From assembly GCF_035946055.1 (NCBI RefSeq), contig NZ_CP108364.1, positions 124,001-188,000 of the forward strand: a stretch of DNA of 64,000 nucleotides, read 5' to 3'. The DNA comes from Streptomyces sp. NBC_01341 (GTDB lineage: Bacteria > Actinomycetota > Actinomycetes > Streptomycetales > Streptomycetaceae). Position numbers and translations under genes: made by a program. Positions 19,072 through 29,321 of the stretch are shown one piece after another (the first letter of the stretch is position 1; each line of letters opens with the position of its first letter). The notes below the pieces were generated by a model. The model searched no databases, was not told the origin of the DNA, and worked only from the letters and a program-made list of their open reading frames with translations.

Positions 19072-20820
19072 ATGATGGCCACCACGTCTCTGGAGGTTCT
19101 GCGCGTGCTCGGTCAACCGCTGAGTGTCGAACGCGTCTTGGGCAACGGCCCGTTCGCCGAGATCGGTGCTCCGAGCAGTGTTGCCCTCAGCGGGCAGCTG
19201 GGGCTCATCGCGGTCGGGGGAGCGATCGGATGGCCGCGGGCGGGTAGCGCGACCGGCGGATGGCGCGCCCACCGGATCGGCATCTACCGCCGCAATGACC
19301 TGACGTGCCGTCATCTTGTGGAGTCCGTCTGGCCCGTGAACGCGCTGGCGTTCCATCCGAGCCTACCGCTGCTGGCGGTGGGCACTGGCAGCTACGACGG
19401 CGGGTTCTCCTTCAAAGGCGAACTGCTCCTGATTCACCTCGACTCTGGGACGACCGTCTCCGCCCTCGACCGCCCCCGCGAGGTACGCGACCTCGTGTGG
19501 CGCCACTGGCGGGAGGGACGGGTACTCGACATCGCGCTGGCGCCGTCCAACGACTGGGAACTCGGCCCAGACGCCCTCACCGTCGGCTTCGACGCCATGA
19601 TCGAACGGGACGACTGGTCCACCGTCGCGCCGAAAGGGATAGACACTGCGGAACTGGACGGACCTCTCAGGGAGAACCAGCCGCCCCGGACCAAGGAGGA
19701 CGCCCGCAAAGCCCTCCGGCGCGTCGCCGCCGCGGCGGGCGCCGTCTGGTCGCCGCGGCGCATGGTCCAGGCCGTCGAGCAACTGCAGGACGGCAGGGTG
19801 CTGGCCGCGCTCGACGCCGTCCGACTGGAGTCGTGGCGGCAGGACGGCGCGCTGCAATGGCGGGTCCTGGAAGAGGGGGGAGATGGCGGCAGACTGATCC
19901 ACGTCGCCTCCGACCAGCGCACGGCCTGGGTCTCGGTGCCGGGACGGCGCGCCTGGCAGGGGCCGCGACGGTCGCAATCCCCGGACGCGGTCGTGCGACA
20001 CTCCCTGGCCGACGGCAAGCTCGTGGTCCCCTCGGCACCGGCTTCCACGCGGCGGCCTCGTTCCGCGGTTCTGCGGGCACTGTGGAACGCGCAGCCAGGC
20101 GCGGACGAAACGCAGACCGCGGACCACGCGCCAAGCCCCGAGGGCAACGTGTCGGACCGGATGCCGTTCGGCGCGTTCGACCCCACCATCATCCTTTCGT
20201 TCCCCATTCGGCACGCCTCCGCTTTCTACTTTCTCCACCACGTGGCCAGCGAGAGCGGCCTTCCCCCACAGTCCGCTTCCCAAGCCTGGGTGGCCACGGC
20301 GGAAAACGGGGAGAATGGCCGTCCTCCTCCCGTGGTGCGACGGCTGTTCCCCTTTTCGTGGTTCCCACCGCCAGCACCGCTACCGCGACTCATAGGGGAC
20401 ACCGAGCAGAGTCGGCCGCTCCTTGGCGGCCCCGGGACCGAGGTGGCCGACGCGACCGGCCAGGCGCTCGTGCATTCCGCGACCCTGCACGACCCTGTGC
20501 GCGCCTTCATCGTCCGACGCCACCTGCCAGACGGTTTCCCGACCTGGGTATTCACCACCGACTCGGTGGTTATCGCCCTCGAATGGGACGGGCACGCCAC
20601 CGTGTACGCGAGCCTGCGCTCCGGGGAGATCGTGGCACTCGACGCGATGACCGGCCGCACGCGGTGGCGGCACCGGCCGACCGTGGCCGGCATGCCAGTC
20701 GTAGGGCTCTCCCTCGCCTCCTCCGGTCCCGGGCAACTGGTGATCGGCACAGCGGACGGACGCATCCTGTTGTGCACGACCGACCAGCTGGTGACGTGCA
20801 CCGCGAGTCCGGGGGGCTGA
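19072..20820 (+). CDS. Beta-propeller (WD40/PQQ-like repeat) protein
   Basis: A 582-residue protein without signal peptide or membrane helix. The N-terminal ~170 residues hold blades such as VNALAFHPSLPLLAVGTGSY and ELLLIHLDSGTTVSAL. The C-terminal part returns to the pattern (VYASLRSGEIVALDAMTGRT, RWRH; LVIGTADGRILL), as in PQQ-like propellers. The middle (about 190-430) is Arg/Pro-rich and less regular. It probably serves as an intracellular scaffold or sensor; partners are not evident. The nearest gene downstream in the same direction is a SUKH protein 76 bp away, possibly co-transcribed. Confidence 0.65.
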   Translation: MMATTSLEVLRVLGQPLSVERVLGNGPFAEIGAPSSVALSGQLGLIAVGGAIGWPRAGSATGGWRAHRIGIYRRNDLTCRHLVESVWPVNALAFHPSLPLLAVGTGSYDGGFSFKGELLLIHLDSGTTVSALDRPREVRDLVWRHWREGRVLDIALAPSNDWELGPDALTVGFDAMIERDDWSTVAPKGIDTAELDGPLRENQPPRTKEDARKALRRVAAAAGAVWSPRRMVQAVEQLQDGRVLAALDAVRLESWRQDGALQWRVLEEGGDGGRLIHVASDQRTAWVSVPGRRAWQGPRRSQSPDAVVRHSLADGKLVVPSAPASTRRPRSAVLRALWNAQPGADETQTADHAPSPEGNVSDRMPFGAFDPTIILSFPIRHASAFYFLHHVASESGLPPQSASQAWVATAENGENGRPPPVVRRLFPFSWFPPPAPLPRLIGDTEQSRPLLGGPGTEVADATGQALVHSATLHDPVRAFIVRRHLPDGFPTWVFTTDSVVIALEWDGHATVYASLRSGEIVALDAMTGRTRWRHRPTVAGMPVVGLSLASSGPGQLVIGTADGRILLCTTDQLVTCTASPGG

Positions 20821-20896
20821 ACTTCGGAGGTGGCCTGTCAGCGTGCGGTGGTCCCCAATAGCTTCCGCTGTCACTGGTTCCCCGTACCGTCTAGGC

Positions 20897-21592
20897 ATGG
20901 TCGATGAGCAGTGGAACGGTGTACGTCAGCGCGTGGCCGCGTTGGGTACCCAACCGACGAGTAGCAAGGTGTTCGGCTCGCTCGGGCACAGGTGGGCTCT
21001 GGAAGACCCGCTGACCGATGACGGACTTGCCGAACTCGAAGCGCAGATGGGTGTGCGGTTTCCGGATGACTACCGGAATTTCCTCACTTCTGTGGGCGCA
21101 GGCGGCGCGGGACCCGCATACGGCCTCTTCCCCCTCCGCCGCGTACAAGGCCGCTGGCGCTGGGAAGGAGATGGCGCCGACCTCGCCGACCTGACCATGC
21201 TCGCCCGGCCTTTTCCCGACCACGGCCCGGATCCCCTAGACCTCGAAGCACTTCTCGCAGTGCGCCCGAAGGAAGAGGACTTCGAGGAGATCGAGGACTT
21301 CGACGACGCCATCGAGGCGTGGGACGAACGCTGGGAACCCCTGGTGTTCGCCCCCGAACGCACCGCCGGCGCCATCGTGATCTCTCACCTCGGCTGCGGC
21401 CAAAGGGAGTGGTTGATCATCAGCGGCACCCACCGCGGCACCATCTGGTCCGACTGCCGGGCGGATGACACGGACCTCGCCCCGCTCCTCGACCAGGCCG
21501 GGAAGCCGGTCACCTTCACCCGCTGGTACATCGACTGGCTGCAAAAGGCGGAGCTCACTGCACACCAGCCATCTACGAACGTCCGACACTGA
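20897..21592 (+). CDS. SMI1/KNR4 (SUKH-1) family protein
   Basis: A 231-residue soluble protein. The SUKH signature is visible: LAELEAQMGVRFPDDYRNFL then TSVGAGGAGPAYGLFPL, WEPLVFAPERTAGAIVISHL and WLIISGTHRGTIW, ending FTRWYIDWLQKAE. SUKH proteins often act as immunity proteins against polymorphic toxins or as protein-interaction modules. No toxin gene lies beside it; the giant toxin end at 1-3090 is 18 kb away. Its acidic middle (EEDFEEIEDFDDAIEAWDE) is typical of the family. Confidence 0.85.
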   Translation: MVDEQWNGVRQRVAALGTQPTSSKVFGSLGHRWALEDPLTDDGLAELEAQMGVRFPDDYRNFLTSVGAGGAGPAYGLFPLRRVQGRWRWEGDGADLADLTMLARPFPDHGPDPLDLEALLAVRPKEEDFEEIEDFDDAIEAWDERWEPLVFAPERTAGAIVISHLGCGQREWLIISGTHRGTIWSDCRADDTDLAPLLDQAGKPVTFTRWYIDWLQKAELTAHQPSTNVRH

Positions 21593-21766
21593 GCACCCGG
21601 GACCCACGACACAGCGCCGTCGTCACGATGAGCTGTTGTAGTTAACCCTTGAGCGCGCCAGTTGGCCACTGTGGGCGGTGGATGGCCCCGCTGCGGTAGA
21701 GCGCTGGCTCCGTCCCGTGGGCTTCCGAGAGGGGGCGTTGTCGGTGGGTACTGGCAGGGTGTGTGC

Positions 21767-22502
21767 ATGACGGACAGCGAGAGTGCCCGCATGACGCGGA
21801 TCCTGAGCGGGTTGCCAGCAGTGGCTCAAGAACTGCTGTTGGAGACGGACTGGGCTTCTCACCGGCACGCCTACGGCTCCGGCGAGGACATACCCGTCTC
21901 CCTGTGCTCCCTCGTGGACGAGGATGCCGAGGTGCGGTCCGGGGCGTTGGACATGGGCGTGCTGCATCAGGGCTCTCTGTACACGGTCACCGCGCCCGCG
22001 GCGCTGTTCGTCGCCGCGATCCTCGACCATCCCCTGTGCCTCGCCGGGCATGAGGGACACTTCCCGTGGGACGACGGGCCGCCGCGCAGCTTGCGGGCCG
22101 CCCTGCTCGACTGGCTGGGCCGGGTGGCCGAGTCGGCTGCCTATGGGGAGGACCCGGCGCGCGGGACCGAGCCAACTGGGAGTGGCTGCCCTGGTGCTCG
22201 CCACAGCAGAGAGCCCCCGTGCCCACTCGCACCGGCCGGACAGCGCGTGGACCCGCGCGCTGTGGCAGGACAGGGCACAGGCCCCCGAAGTCCGCCTTGC
22301 CGCCGCGATCGGCTGGCTCTGCCTCACCAACGAACCCGTCCCCGACGCCCTGCACGCCACCGTCGATGCCCTGGCCGCCCAAGAGCGCGCTCGCGCTATG
22401 GACCCCTGGATGACGGCGGTCGGCTGCGGCGAATCAGGGCTCCTGCGCTGCGTCCGCCGCATGCTCCACTCGGAAGAGCCCGAACCGTGCGACGCCCCCT
22501 GA
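21767..22502 (+). pseudogene. HEAT-like hypothetical protein gene with a frameshift
   Basis: From ATG 21767 the first frame reads MTDSESARMTRILSGLPAVA, YGSGEDIPVSLCSLVDEDAE, VRSGALDMGVLHQGSLYTVT and RSLRAALLDWLGRVAESAAY. Near 22165 it loses sense. The next frame continues QLGVAALVLATAESP, VRLAAAIGWLCLTNEPVPDA and LLRCVRRMLHSEEP to a stop at 22500-22502. Joined, this is a ~245-residue helical-repeat protein. The indel lies in the GC-rich stretch around 22158-22170. Confidence 0.55.
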
Positions 22503-22773
22503 GCCCCACTGCCCTGAACTACGACCGGCGTCCCCCGACCACGTCGCCCGCACACCCGCCCGCGTTCTGTGCATCGCAGTTGGCCTCTTGAGCGGGGCAG
22601 ATAGCCCTCGAGGTAGCGGGCGGCGCGCTGGCAGTTTCCGTGCAACCTTGCCCAGCTCCTTGACCGGCTGGAAAGCCGATCACCTTCAATCGCTGACACG
22701 TCAGAGGCTGGGCATGCACGGATATCGTTCGCCAGTAGGTATGTGAACAGTGCGAGTTCGAGGTGGGGACCTG

Positions 22774-23556
22774 ATGGTGCGGAAGAGCGGACGAAGACTG
22801 GCGTCGGCGGTGACGCTCCTGTCGGCGATAGGACTGACCGCAGGGTGCGGGGACAGCGCCGAGTCCGTTGAAGCCGAGAGAAGGCCGGGGCGGCCGACGA
22901 GCACGGCAGCCGGTATGGCGGCGGAACACCACTCCGAACCGCTGACCGCTGCCAAGCTGAAGGCCGCGCTGCTCACCGCGGACCAGGCCGTCGGTTTCGA
23001 GATCACGGAGAGCAGTTCTCGGGACGGGGCTGAACCGGACTCCTCCCTCGACGTCAAGGAGACCGTCTCCCCGGAGGTCTGCCGGCATGTGAGGGAGGCT
23101 ACCGGGGGTGATGGTGAGGAGGCTGCCGCAGCCTCGTCGATCATGTACCGGGCTGGGACCTCCATGGCTCCCAGGAGCACCAACCTAATGAGCTATCCGG
23201 AAGGGGCTGCACGGGTCCGCATGAAGCAGTTGAGCGAGGCCGTCGGGGCATGCAGCCGGTTCAGCTTCAGCAACACGATCGGAAAGGCGTCCGTCACGAC
23301 CGAGGCGCTAGATGCCCCGGACCTAGGGGAGGACGCACTGCGGTACCGGACCCTGTCCCGGTTGGACAACGGAGGCTTTGCCTGGAAACTTGTGACCGCG
23401 GTACGGGTCGGAGACGTCATCGCTACGATGAACGTCCCGGACACCACCGGGCCTCTGCCACCCGAGAAACTCAGAGCGTTCAAGCCGGACCCGGGCCCCG
23501 ACGAGGCGGTCATCGCCACCCTTATCGGGAACGTCACCAAAGCCCGAAGCAAATGA
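22774..23556 (+). CDS. Putative lipoprotein
   Basis: A 260-residue protein with a lipoprotein signal: basic start (MVRKSGRRLASAVTLL) and lipobox LTAGC followed by GDS. The mature part begins with a Ser/Thr/Pro linker (PTSTAAG), then a folded region with two further Cys residues (SPEVCRHV and GACSRFSF) that could form a disulfide. It resembles sensor-type extracellular lipoproteins of actinomycetes in layout, but no family is certain. AGGTGGGG precedes the chosen ATG; an in-frame GTG at 22750 is less likely because it would extend the basic region. Confidence 0.7.
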   Translation: MVRKSGRRLASAVTLLSAIGLTAGCGDSAESVEAERRPGRPTSTAAGMAAEHHSEPLTAAKLKAALLTADQAVGFEITESSSRDGAEPDSSLDVKETVSPEVCRHVREATGGDGEEAAAASSIMYRAGTSMAPRSTNLMSYPEGAARVRMKQLSEAVGACSRFSFSNTIGKASVTTEALDAPDLGEDALRYRTLSRLDNGGFAWKLVTAVRVGDVIATMNVPDTTGPLPPEKLRAFKPDPGPDEAVIATLIGNVTKARSK

Positions 23557-24009
23557 ACTCGACCACGGCCCGCGCACGCCGCGGCTCGTTGAACGCATTT
23601 GACGTTTCTCGCCGTCCGGCTCCACCTACTCACAGAGCACGCTTCCTCACCCGCAAGACACCTTCGCCTCCGCGGACTGGGAACTCTGACCAGCACGCCA
23701 CCGTCCACGCCCGAAGCTGTGTCCCGCGTGTGCACGTAGTTGGCCAGACATGCCAACTACGGGGCTCAGTCACAATGCTTCGCTCGGAGTGGGCCGGACC
23801 CGAGCGCTGGGCCGAGCTGGAACCCGCCAGAGCCCAGGTCGGGTAGCGCGACCGGCGTAGTTAGGCCGTGGCGTCGTCCTGAAGCGTCGTGAAACCTGCC
23901 GGTGGCGCCGCGCGGGACGGGGCGTTGTCGTACGCATACGCGATCATGCCGTAGCCGTACCGAAGCACACTGGGAAGGGCTTGATGGACGTGGACTTGGT
24001 GAGAGACCT
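23557..24009. other. Region without a supported gene
   Basis: About 450 bp. Short frames on both strands have poor codon character. It may hold the terminator of the lipoprotein gene, but I could not see a strong hairpin. The 29-bp repeat copy begins at its right edge. Confidence 0.4.
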
Positions 24010-24038
24010 AGCTTGACTCTGTCGGGGATCTTGGAATT
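24010..24038. repeat. 29-bp repeat, copy B
   Basis: Identical to 3138-3166 and in the same orientation, with unrelated flanks. Confidence 0.7.
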
Positions 24039-24060
24039 CCTCGGTGCGGGATGGCTCGCT

Positions 24061-24850
24061 CTACGACGCTGATCCGAGTGCGCCACGGTGCCGTTGGGCC
24101 GCTTCGCGCTGTATGCGGGCGGCGTCCGGGCGTGGCAGCGGGTAGGCACGCCAGCCGTCTTTCACCCCCAGATCGACGGGCACGCCGCGGCCGGCGGCCA
24201 CGGCCTCCCTCAGCAGGCGCCCGCGCTCTGCTCCTGCCCGGTGGCGCAGGTCGAATCTCCTAGCGTACCTCTTGCGGTGGGCTTCGGTCGCCCACACCGG
24301 CTCTCCCGCCCGCCCGTGGTCTTCGGTGGCATGCACGGGTACCACGATGGCTGGATCGGCGAGCCAGCTTCGCACGTCGTCGTCCAGCTGTTCCTGAGTG
24401 GCGCCTGTCCCGGCGCCCGGGGCGGTGTAGCTCGGTGCGGTGGATCCCTTGCCGCGACCCACACCCGCGCTGACGGTCGCTACGCGGTGTCCGCCGATTG
24501 CGGCCCTGCCCAGAAACGGCGCCCTCGTGGACGCGCACTTCGTTGCCCGGCGTGCTGAGCCACTGGGTCAGGAGCGCGTCGGTGTATTCGGCGCGGACGG
24601 GCGGTGCGCTGGTGTGACGCGGCAGGTCGGCGCGTGGCTCGCCCTGCCTGGCACAAATCTCGCGCCAGCGGAAGATGTCCGGGGCGAAGGTGTGGATGTA
24701 GGTACAGGCGCCACACAGCAAGGCCATCAGGTCTGCGGCGGGATCGCAGGGGCGGCGAGCACGCGGACGCCGACGGGGAACCGACGAAGCAAGGCCGGTG
24801 GAAACCGGGCTCCGCGATCGTGAACCGGGAGCACCTGGACCGTGCACGGC
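24061..24850 (-). pseudogene. Decayed hypothetical gene with at least two frame changes
   Basis: Minus-strand coding-like sequence jumps between frames: VLPVHDRGARFPPALLRRFP and VGVRVLAAPAI (to about 24760), then DLMALLCGACTYIHTFAPDI and FRWREICARQGEPRADLP (to about 24530), then FLGRAAIGGHRVATVSAGVG and LDDDVRSWLADPAIVVPVHA to a stop near 24061. Each segment reads well and they occur in the expected order, so this is probably one gene of about 260 codons with two indels. Family not recognised. Confidence 0.45.
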
Positions 24851-25210
24851 CCCGAGCAGAGAATCCGTGGCCCAGGGTGCAGGCGAAACAGCGTTGCGGA
24901 ACCGGCGTAACCACCGCGCGACCGGTGCCCGCGCGGTGGCTGGGGAGCCGATCCGGCATCACCCAGCGACGTAGAAGCGCACGGTGGCGAGCGACTACTT
25001 TCCGCAGCCGGACGTGGAAGTGTCGGAGGACGGCCGCTCAGGTCTGTGGCTACCGGCGATACCCCTGAACGGCCGCACGAAGGCGCGTCTTTGTGGTCCA
25101 TTCGGGGTGTATTGCCCCATGGGCCCAAACCAGATCGAAGGGGGCATCGAAACAACGGGTGGACCCGCCCCGTTCCGAAGGGTGGGCCGACTACCGTTCG
25201 GAGTGCAACC

Positions 25211-26086
25211 GTGCGTACTCGTCTTCTTCCGGCCGCCGCTGCCGGCGCCATCGCACTGTCCCTTGCCGCCCCGGCGCTCGCATCGGCTGAGACCGAGCCC
25301 ACCCCGTTCGGCCCACGCGGGCGTGCGGCGTCGCCCAGTCTCATCAGCGTGGGGCTGACCTCCGACCAGCGCCTGGTCGGCTTCCAGGTCACCAACCCCG
25401 GCGACAGCTGGTCGTTCGGCAAAGTATCCGGCCTGAGGGGGGACGGGAAGCTGGTCGGTATCGACTTCCGGGTCCAGAACGGCAAGCTCTACGGCGTCGG
25501 CGACCAGGGCGGCATCTACACCGTCAACAGCGACGCGCAAGCAGTCAAGGTCTCCCAGCTCACCGTCGCACTGGCGGGTCAGAACTTCGGCGTCGACTTC
25601 AACCCCGCCGCCAACCGCCTGCGCGTCATCAGCGACACCGGCCAGAACCTGCGCCACAACATCGACGACCCGGCCACACCACGCACCACCACCGTCGACG
25701 GCACCCTCACCAACCCGACCACACCGCCCTCGACCGCGCTCGGCGTCACCGGAGCCGCCTACACCAACAACGACGTCAACGCGGCCACCGCCACCACCCT
25801 GTTCGACATCGACACGGTCAACGACCGCGTCTCCCTCCAGTCCCCGGCCAACTCCGGCACCCTCGCCCCCACCGGAAACCTGGGAGTGAACGCAGGGCCC
25901 TGGGCCGGGTTCGACATCTACTACAAGCCCTCCGACGGCTCCAACCGCGGGTTCGCCGCGCTGTCCACCGGTGGAAAGCAGCGCTTCTACCGGGTGAACG
26001 TTCTTAACGGTGAGACATCCCTCGTCGGCTCGTTCCCGACCGGCCGACAGGTCGTCGACATCGCGCTCCCGCTGAACCAGAACTGA
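25211..26086 (+). CDS. Secreted DUF4394 protein
   Basis: A 291-residue protein. GTG 25211 gives a Sec signal peptide (VRTRLLPAAAAGAIALSLAA PALASA). The mature part has the DUF4394 repeats: LVGFQVTNPGDSWSFGKVSG, LVGIDFRVQNGKLYGVGDQG, GVDFNPAANRLRVISDTGQN, TLFDIDTVNDRVSLQSPANS and a final ETSLVGSFPTGRQVVDIALP. These proteins are extracellular beta-propeller-like domains of unknown function. GGAGTG lies 7 bases upstream of the chosen start; a longer in-frame start at 25046 would bury the signal peptide. Followed directly by a strong terminator. Confidence 0.88.
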   Translation: MRTRLLPAAAAGAIALSLAAPALASAETEPTPFGPRGRAASPSLISVGLTSDQRLVGFQVTNPGDSWSFGKVSGLRGDGKLVGIDFRVQNGKLYGVGDQGGIYTVNSDAQAVKVSQLTVALAGQNFGVDFNPAANRLRVISDTGQNLRHNIDDPATPRTTTVDGTLTNPTTPPSTALGVTGAAYTNNDVNAATATTLFDIDTVNDRVSLQSPANSGTLAPTGNLGVNAGPWAGFDIYYKPSDGSNRGFAALSTGGKQRFYRVNVLNGETSLVGSFPTGRQVVDIALPLNQN

Positions 26087-26095
26087 TAACGCCCC

Positions 26096-26132
26096 GCGCC
26101 GGTGTCGGCGGACACCCCGCCGACACCGGCGC
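26096..26132 (+). terminator. Perfect 16-bp hairpin terminator
   Basis: GCGCCGGTGTCGGCGG (26096-26111) pairs exactly with CCGCCGACACCGGCGC (26117-26132) across five bases, 10 bp after the DUF4394 stop. Confidence 0.85.
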
Positions 26133-27268
26133 AGACGCGTTATGACGCCACACCACACAGAGCCGGGCTGTCGCGACCGAGCAGCCCTGGACCGATACAC
26201 CACCTTCGTGGACGTCCCTGGTCTTACCTCCTCGGTCGTCTCGGGCATCCTTCCCAACCCCCGCATGACCCGAGGCGCGTACCGCGACGGGGAGCAGTTT
26301 CGCGCCTGACCCGATCGCGGCCGCCCAGGATGCTTGCCCTCCCCAGCCGCAGAATTCGCCTACGGACGCAGGTGTCGGCCGGATCCAGAACCAAGGAGGA
26401 ACTCATGCCGGCTGTCGATGGTAAGAGCCCGAGCCCGTGGGGCCGTTAGGCGCTCCGATGGGGCCTATCGAGTGCGGCCGTCGCCCTGGTGAGCGTGTGG
26501 GTCCGGGAAGCGGCTTCTCGTCCTCGTAGTAGGCGTCGTGGCCGCTGAGCCCTTCTCGTCCGAGGCCCGTTCCCACATGACGTGGGCGGGTCGCACTGCC
26601 GGCCCCCGCGGTCACGCCCGGGGGGCCGTAGGGTCCCTGGCGTCAGCCTCGGCGGATGCCGCGCAGGAGGTGAGCGCGGCCATGAGCAGTGTGGTGGAAC
26701 AGGTCAACGCGGTCCTTACGTGGGGGCGTTGCACGGTGATGTGTTCCATCTGACAGCAATGGTCCAAACCTATGTGCCATGCGAGCCGGGGTTCTCACAA
26801 GAGGGCGGACAGGAACGTTCCGCATCGGCTGCGGCGAACGCGCCCGGAACGAATCCAGGAACCGACACGAACATGACGGGATCGCCCCGCCGGAAGGTCC
26901 GGCGTCACAGGCCCAGGGCATCCCACCGCCGGCGTGCGACAGTCCGTCACTCTCGCACCCCACCCCGCCGGCTCGACACCGAAATCCTTCGGACTGCCGC
27001 CCCCACCGGCACGCCACACCCGGGCCTCCTCCACGAAATCCACACTGCAATTGCAGAGTCAACTTCTTCATGATCTACTGCTCTTTACCGGCACGAGATA
27101 TCCGCCCAATCGCGGACAAGCCAGGCTCCACTCGCCGGGGCATGCGTGTCACGCGTTCCCCGGGGTCTCAGGCGCCCTCATCGCCGAAACGTTTCTGCGA
27201 TCCATGACGGCTTCTTCCGCGTGGACGCATCCCCAGGCTTCGATTACTGATTGAGGACACGTAAACAC
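26133..27268. other. 1.1 kb without a supported gene
   Basis: Several short frames exist on both strands but none has convincing coding character, ribosome site or homology that I recognise. A plus frame at 26538-26753 has one helical-looking stretch (GSLASASADAAQEVSAAMSS) and could be a remnant. The last 200 bp should include the oxidase promoter. Confidence 0.4.
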
Positions 27269-29233
27269 ATGACAGGTACGTCCAGGCGGTCCATTCTGGG
27301 CATGGCCGGTTTAACCACGGCCGCCGTTGCCGTGGCCGGCGTCGGCATCCTCCGCTCGAACGACTCCGACGACGACAAGGTACTGGCTGCCAGTACCCTG
27401 CCAGGGGTGACCGAGCCGACGCACTCGACGCTGGCTCCGTTCAAGGACCCGCTGCGCATACCTCCGACCCTGCGGCCCGGGAGCAAGGGCATCACGGAGA
27501 TCGACCTCGTCGAGACCCGACTCCGGCTCCACTCGCAGATGCCCGCCACCCGTCTGTGGACCTACAAGGGCCACTTCCCCGGTCCGACCATCGAGGCGCG
27601 CCGCGGGGAGACGTTCCGGATCGCCTGGAACAACAGACTGTCCGGCACCACGCCCGTGAAGGCCGTCTGGGTGCACGGCGAGGGCCCCGGCCCCGGCCTG
27701 CTGCCCTACAACCGCCCGGGAACGCAGGGCTCGTACCCGCGCCCCGAGATCGACAAGCTCACCGCGTGGACGACGGTGCACCTGCACGGCGGCCACCAGA
27801 ACGCCCTCAACGACGGCGCGGCCGAGTACGGAATCGGCCCCGGCTCCACACAGTTGGCCGAGTACGCCAACGACCAGGCGGCGACGCACCTCTTCTACCA
27901 CGACCACGCCATGGCGGTGACCGCGCTCAACGTGGCGGCGGGCCTGATAGGCAACTACATCGTCCGCGACAAGGAGGAGTCGCGGCTCGACCTGCCCAGC
28001 GGTGACTACGAGATCCCGCTGACGATCCAGGACGTCAACTTCGACACGGATGCCAAGGGGCGCCTCAACGGCCAGGTCGCCTTCAAGCGGATCATCGGCG
28101 GGCCCGGCGCCCCCGAACCCGGCACGCTGCCGCCGGCCCTGTCCACGCTCGCCCCCTTCACCATGGTCAACGGGGTGGTCTGGCCGCACCTGGACGTGGA
28201 GGCCCGCGCCTACCGCTTCCGCGCCGTCAACACATCGGACAGCCGCATCTACCGGCTCGTCGTCGTCGACGAGGAGACCGGGAAGGCCGTCCCCGGCGCC
28301 ATGAAGCTGATCGGCACCGACATGGGCCTGCTGGGGAAGCCGCAGACCATCGAGGAGGCGATCTCCCTCTCCCCCGCCGAGCGCGCGGACATCGTGATCG
28401 ACTTCGCCGCCTTCCCCGGAAAGCGGCTCAAGCTCGTCAACACCATCCCGGGCCAGCGTCCTGGAGCAGCCCTTCCGGACTTCGCGATCCCGTTCGCCGA
28501 GGTGATGCAGTTCCGCGTCGGCAAGAAGCGGCACTCGCCCACTCACATTCCGGCGACGCTGTCCAGCTCGTTCCGCAAGCTCAAGGCGTCCGACGTCCCC
28601 TCGAACGCCACCGAGCGGTTCGTCATGACGGCCTTCGACAGGACCGGCGGAATGCCGCAGCTCTGGGAGATGCAGGAGGTGGCGTCGGACACACCGTCCA
28701 AGGACGGCATCGTCCAGATCGAGATGGCGGGCAGGACCCGGACACTGCGCCGTACGGCCGCCATGTTCGAGGACACCACCACCTTCTTCGCGGCCGCGGG
28801 CACCTGGGAGAAGTGGCACTTCATCAGCGCGGGACCGGCCGAGCTGCCGATCTACCACCCGATGCACATCCACCTGATGAACTTCCAGGTCATCGACCGG
28901 CGGGCCGTGGACGGTTCGGGCCTGGACGTCAGCGCCGGCCGGACGAAGAAGCCTCTGACCCTGGGTGCGCCGATGCCCGTCGCTCCCGAGGAGTCGGGCT
29001 GGAAGGACACCATCACGGTCACCGCCAACAGCCTTGTCACGGTGGCCGGACGCCTCGCCGACCAGACCGGCAAGGTGATGTACCACTGCCACATCCTCTC
29101 CCACGAGGACGAGGGGATGATGCGGCCGTTCGTGATCATGCCGCCGGCGATCCACGAGATCCACGCAATGACGATGGGTATGAACGGAGCCATGGGCCAC
29201 AAGAAGGGCATGGACCCCGACATGAAGATGTGA
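27269..29233 (+). CDS. Tat-exported multicopper oxidase, phenoxazinone synthase/CotA type
   Basis: A 654-residue oxidase. The start MTGTSRRSILGMAGLTTAAV has a twin-arginine motif and hydrophobic region, so the folded copper protein is exported. All four copper-binding motifs are present: HLHGGH (from His171), HDHAM (His211), HPMHIH (His530) and HCHILSHEDEGMM (His606), giving types 1, 2 and 3 copper sites. Length and sequence resemble phenoxazinone synthase (PhsA) and spore-coat CotA-like laccases, which oxidise o-aminophenols and phenolics. The C-terminus is Met/His-rich (HEIHAMTMGMNGAMGHKKGM), possibly for copper loading. An upstream in-frame TTG (27251) is possible, but GAGGA precedes the ATG used. 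No phenoxazinone pathway genes are adjacent. Confidence 0.92.
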   Translation: MTGTSRRSILGMAGLTTAAVAVAGVGILRSNDSDDDKVLAASTLPGVTEPTHSTLAPFKDPLRIPPTLRPGSKGITEIDLVETRLRLHSQMPATRLWTYKGHFPGPTIEARRGETFRIAWNNRLSGTTPVKAVWVHGEGPGPGLLPYNRPGTQGSYPRPEIDKLTAWTTVHLHGGHQNALNDGAAEYGIGPGSTQLAEYANDQAATHLFYHDHAMAVTALNVAAGLIGNYIVRDKEESRLDLPSGDYEIPLTIQDVNFDTDAKGRLNGQVAFKRIIGGPGAPEPGTLPPALSTLAPFTMVNGVVWPHLDVEARAYRFRAVNTSDSRIYRLVVVDEETGKAVPGAMKLIGTDMGLLGKPQTIEEAISLSPAERADIVIDFAAFPGKRLKLVNTIPGQRPGAALPDFAIPFAEVMQFRVGKKRHSPTHIPATLSSSFRKLKASDVPSNATERFVMTAFDRTGGMPQLWEMQEVASDTPSKDGIVQIEMAGRTRTLRRTAAMFEDTTTFFAAAGTWEKWHFISAGPAELPIYHPMHIHLMNFQVIDRRAVDGSGLDVSAGRTKKPLTLGAPMPVAPEESGWKDTITVTANSLVTVAGRLADQTGKVMYHCHILSHEDEGMMRPFVIMPPAIHEIHAMTMGMNGAMGHKKGMDPDMKM

Positions 29234-29239
29234 CGCGGT

Positions 29240-29321
29240 CCGGCGGGGAGCACGGGGTCTCCGGCACGCCCGTTCGTGAAGCGCGAACGAGCGGCCAAAC
29301 CGGCCCCGGGCTCCCCGCCGG
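29240..29321 (+). terminator. Long hairpin after the multicopper oxidase
   Basis: CCGGCGGGGAGC (29240-29251) pairs with GCTCCCCGCCGG (29310-29321). The loop holds a smaller hairpin (CGTTCG...CGAACG). Seven bases after the stop codon. Confidence 0.6.

Noticed and set aside
24984..25358. A plus-strand frame starting just before the DUF4394 gene
   Set aside because: It overlaps the signal peptide of the DUF4394 protein in a different frame; the DUF4394 frame has clear family repeats.
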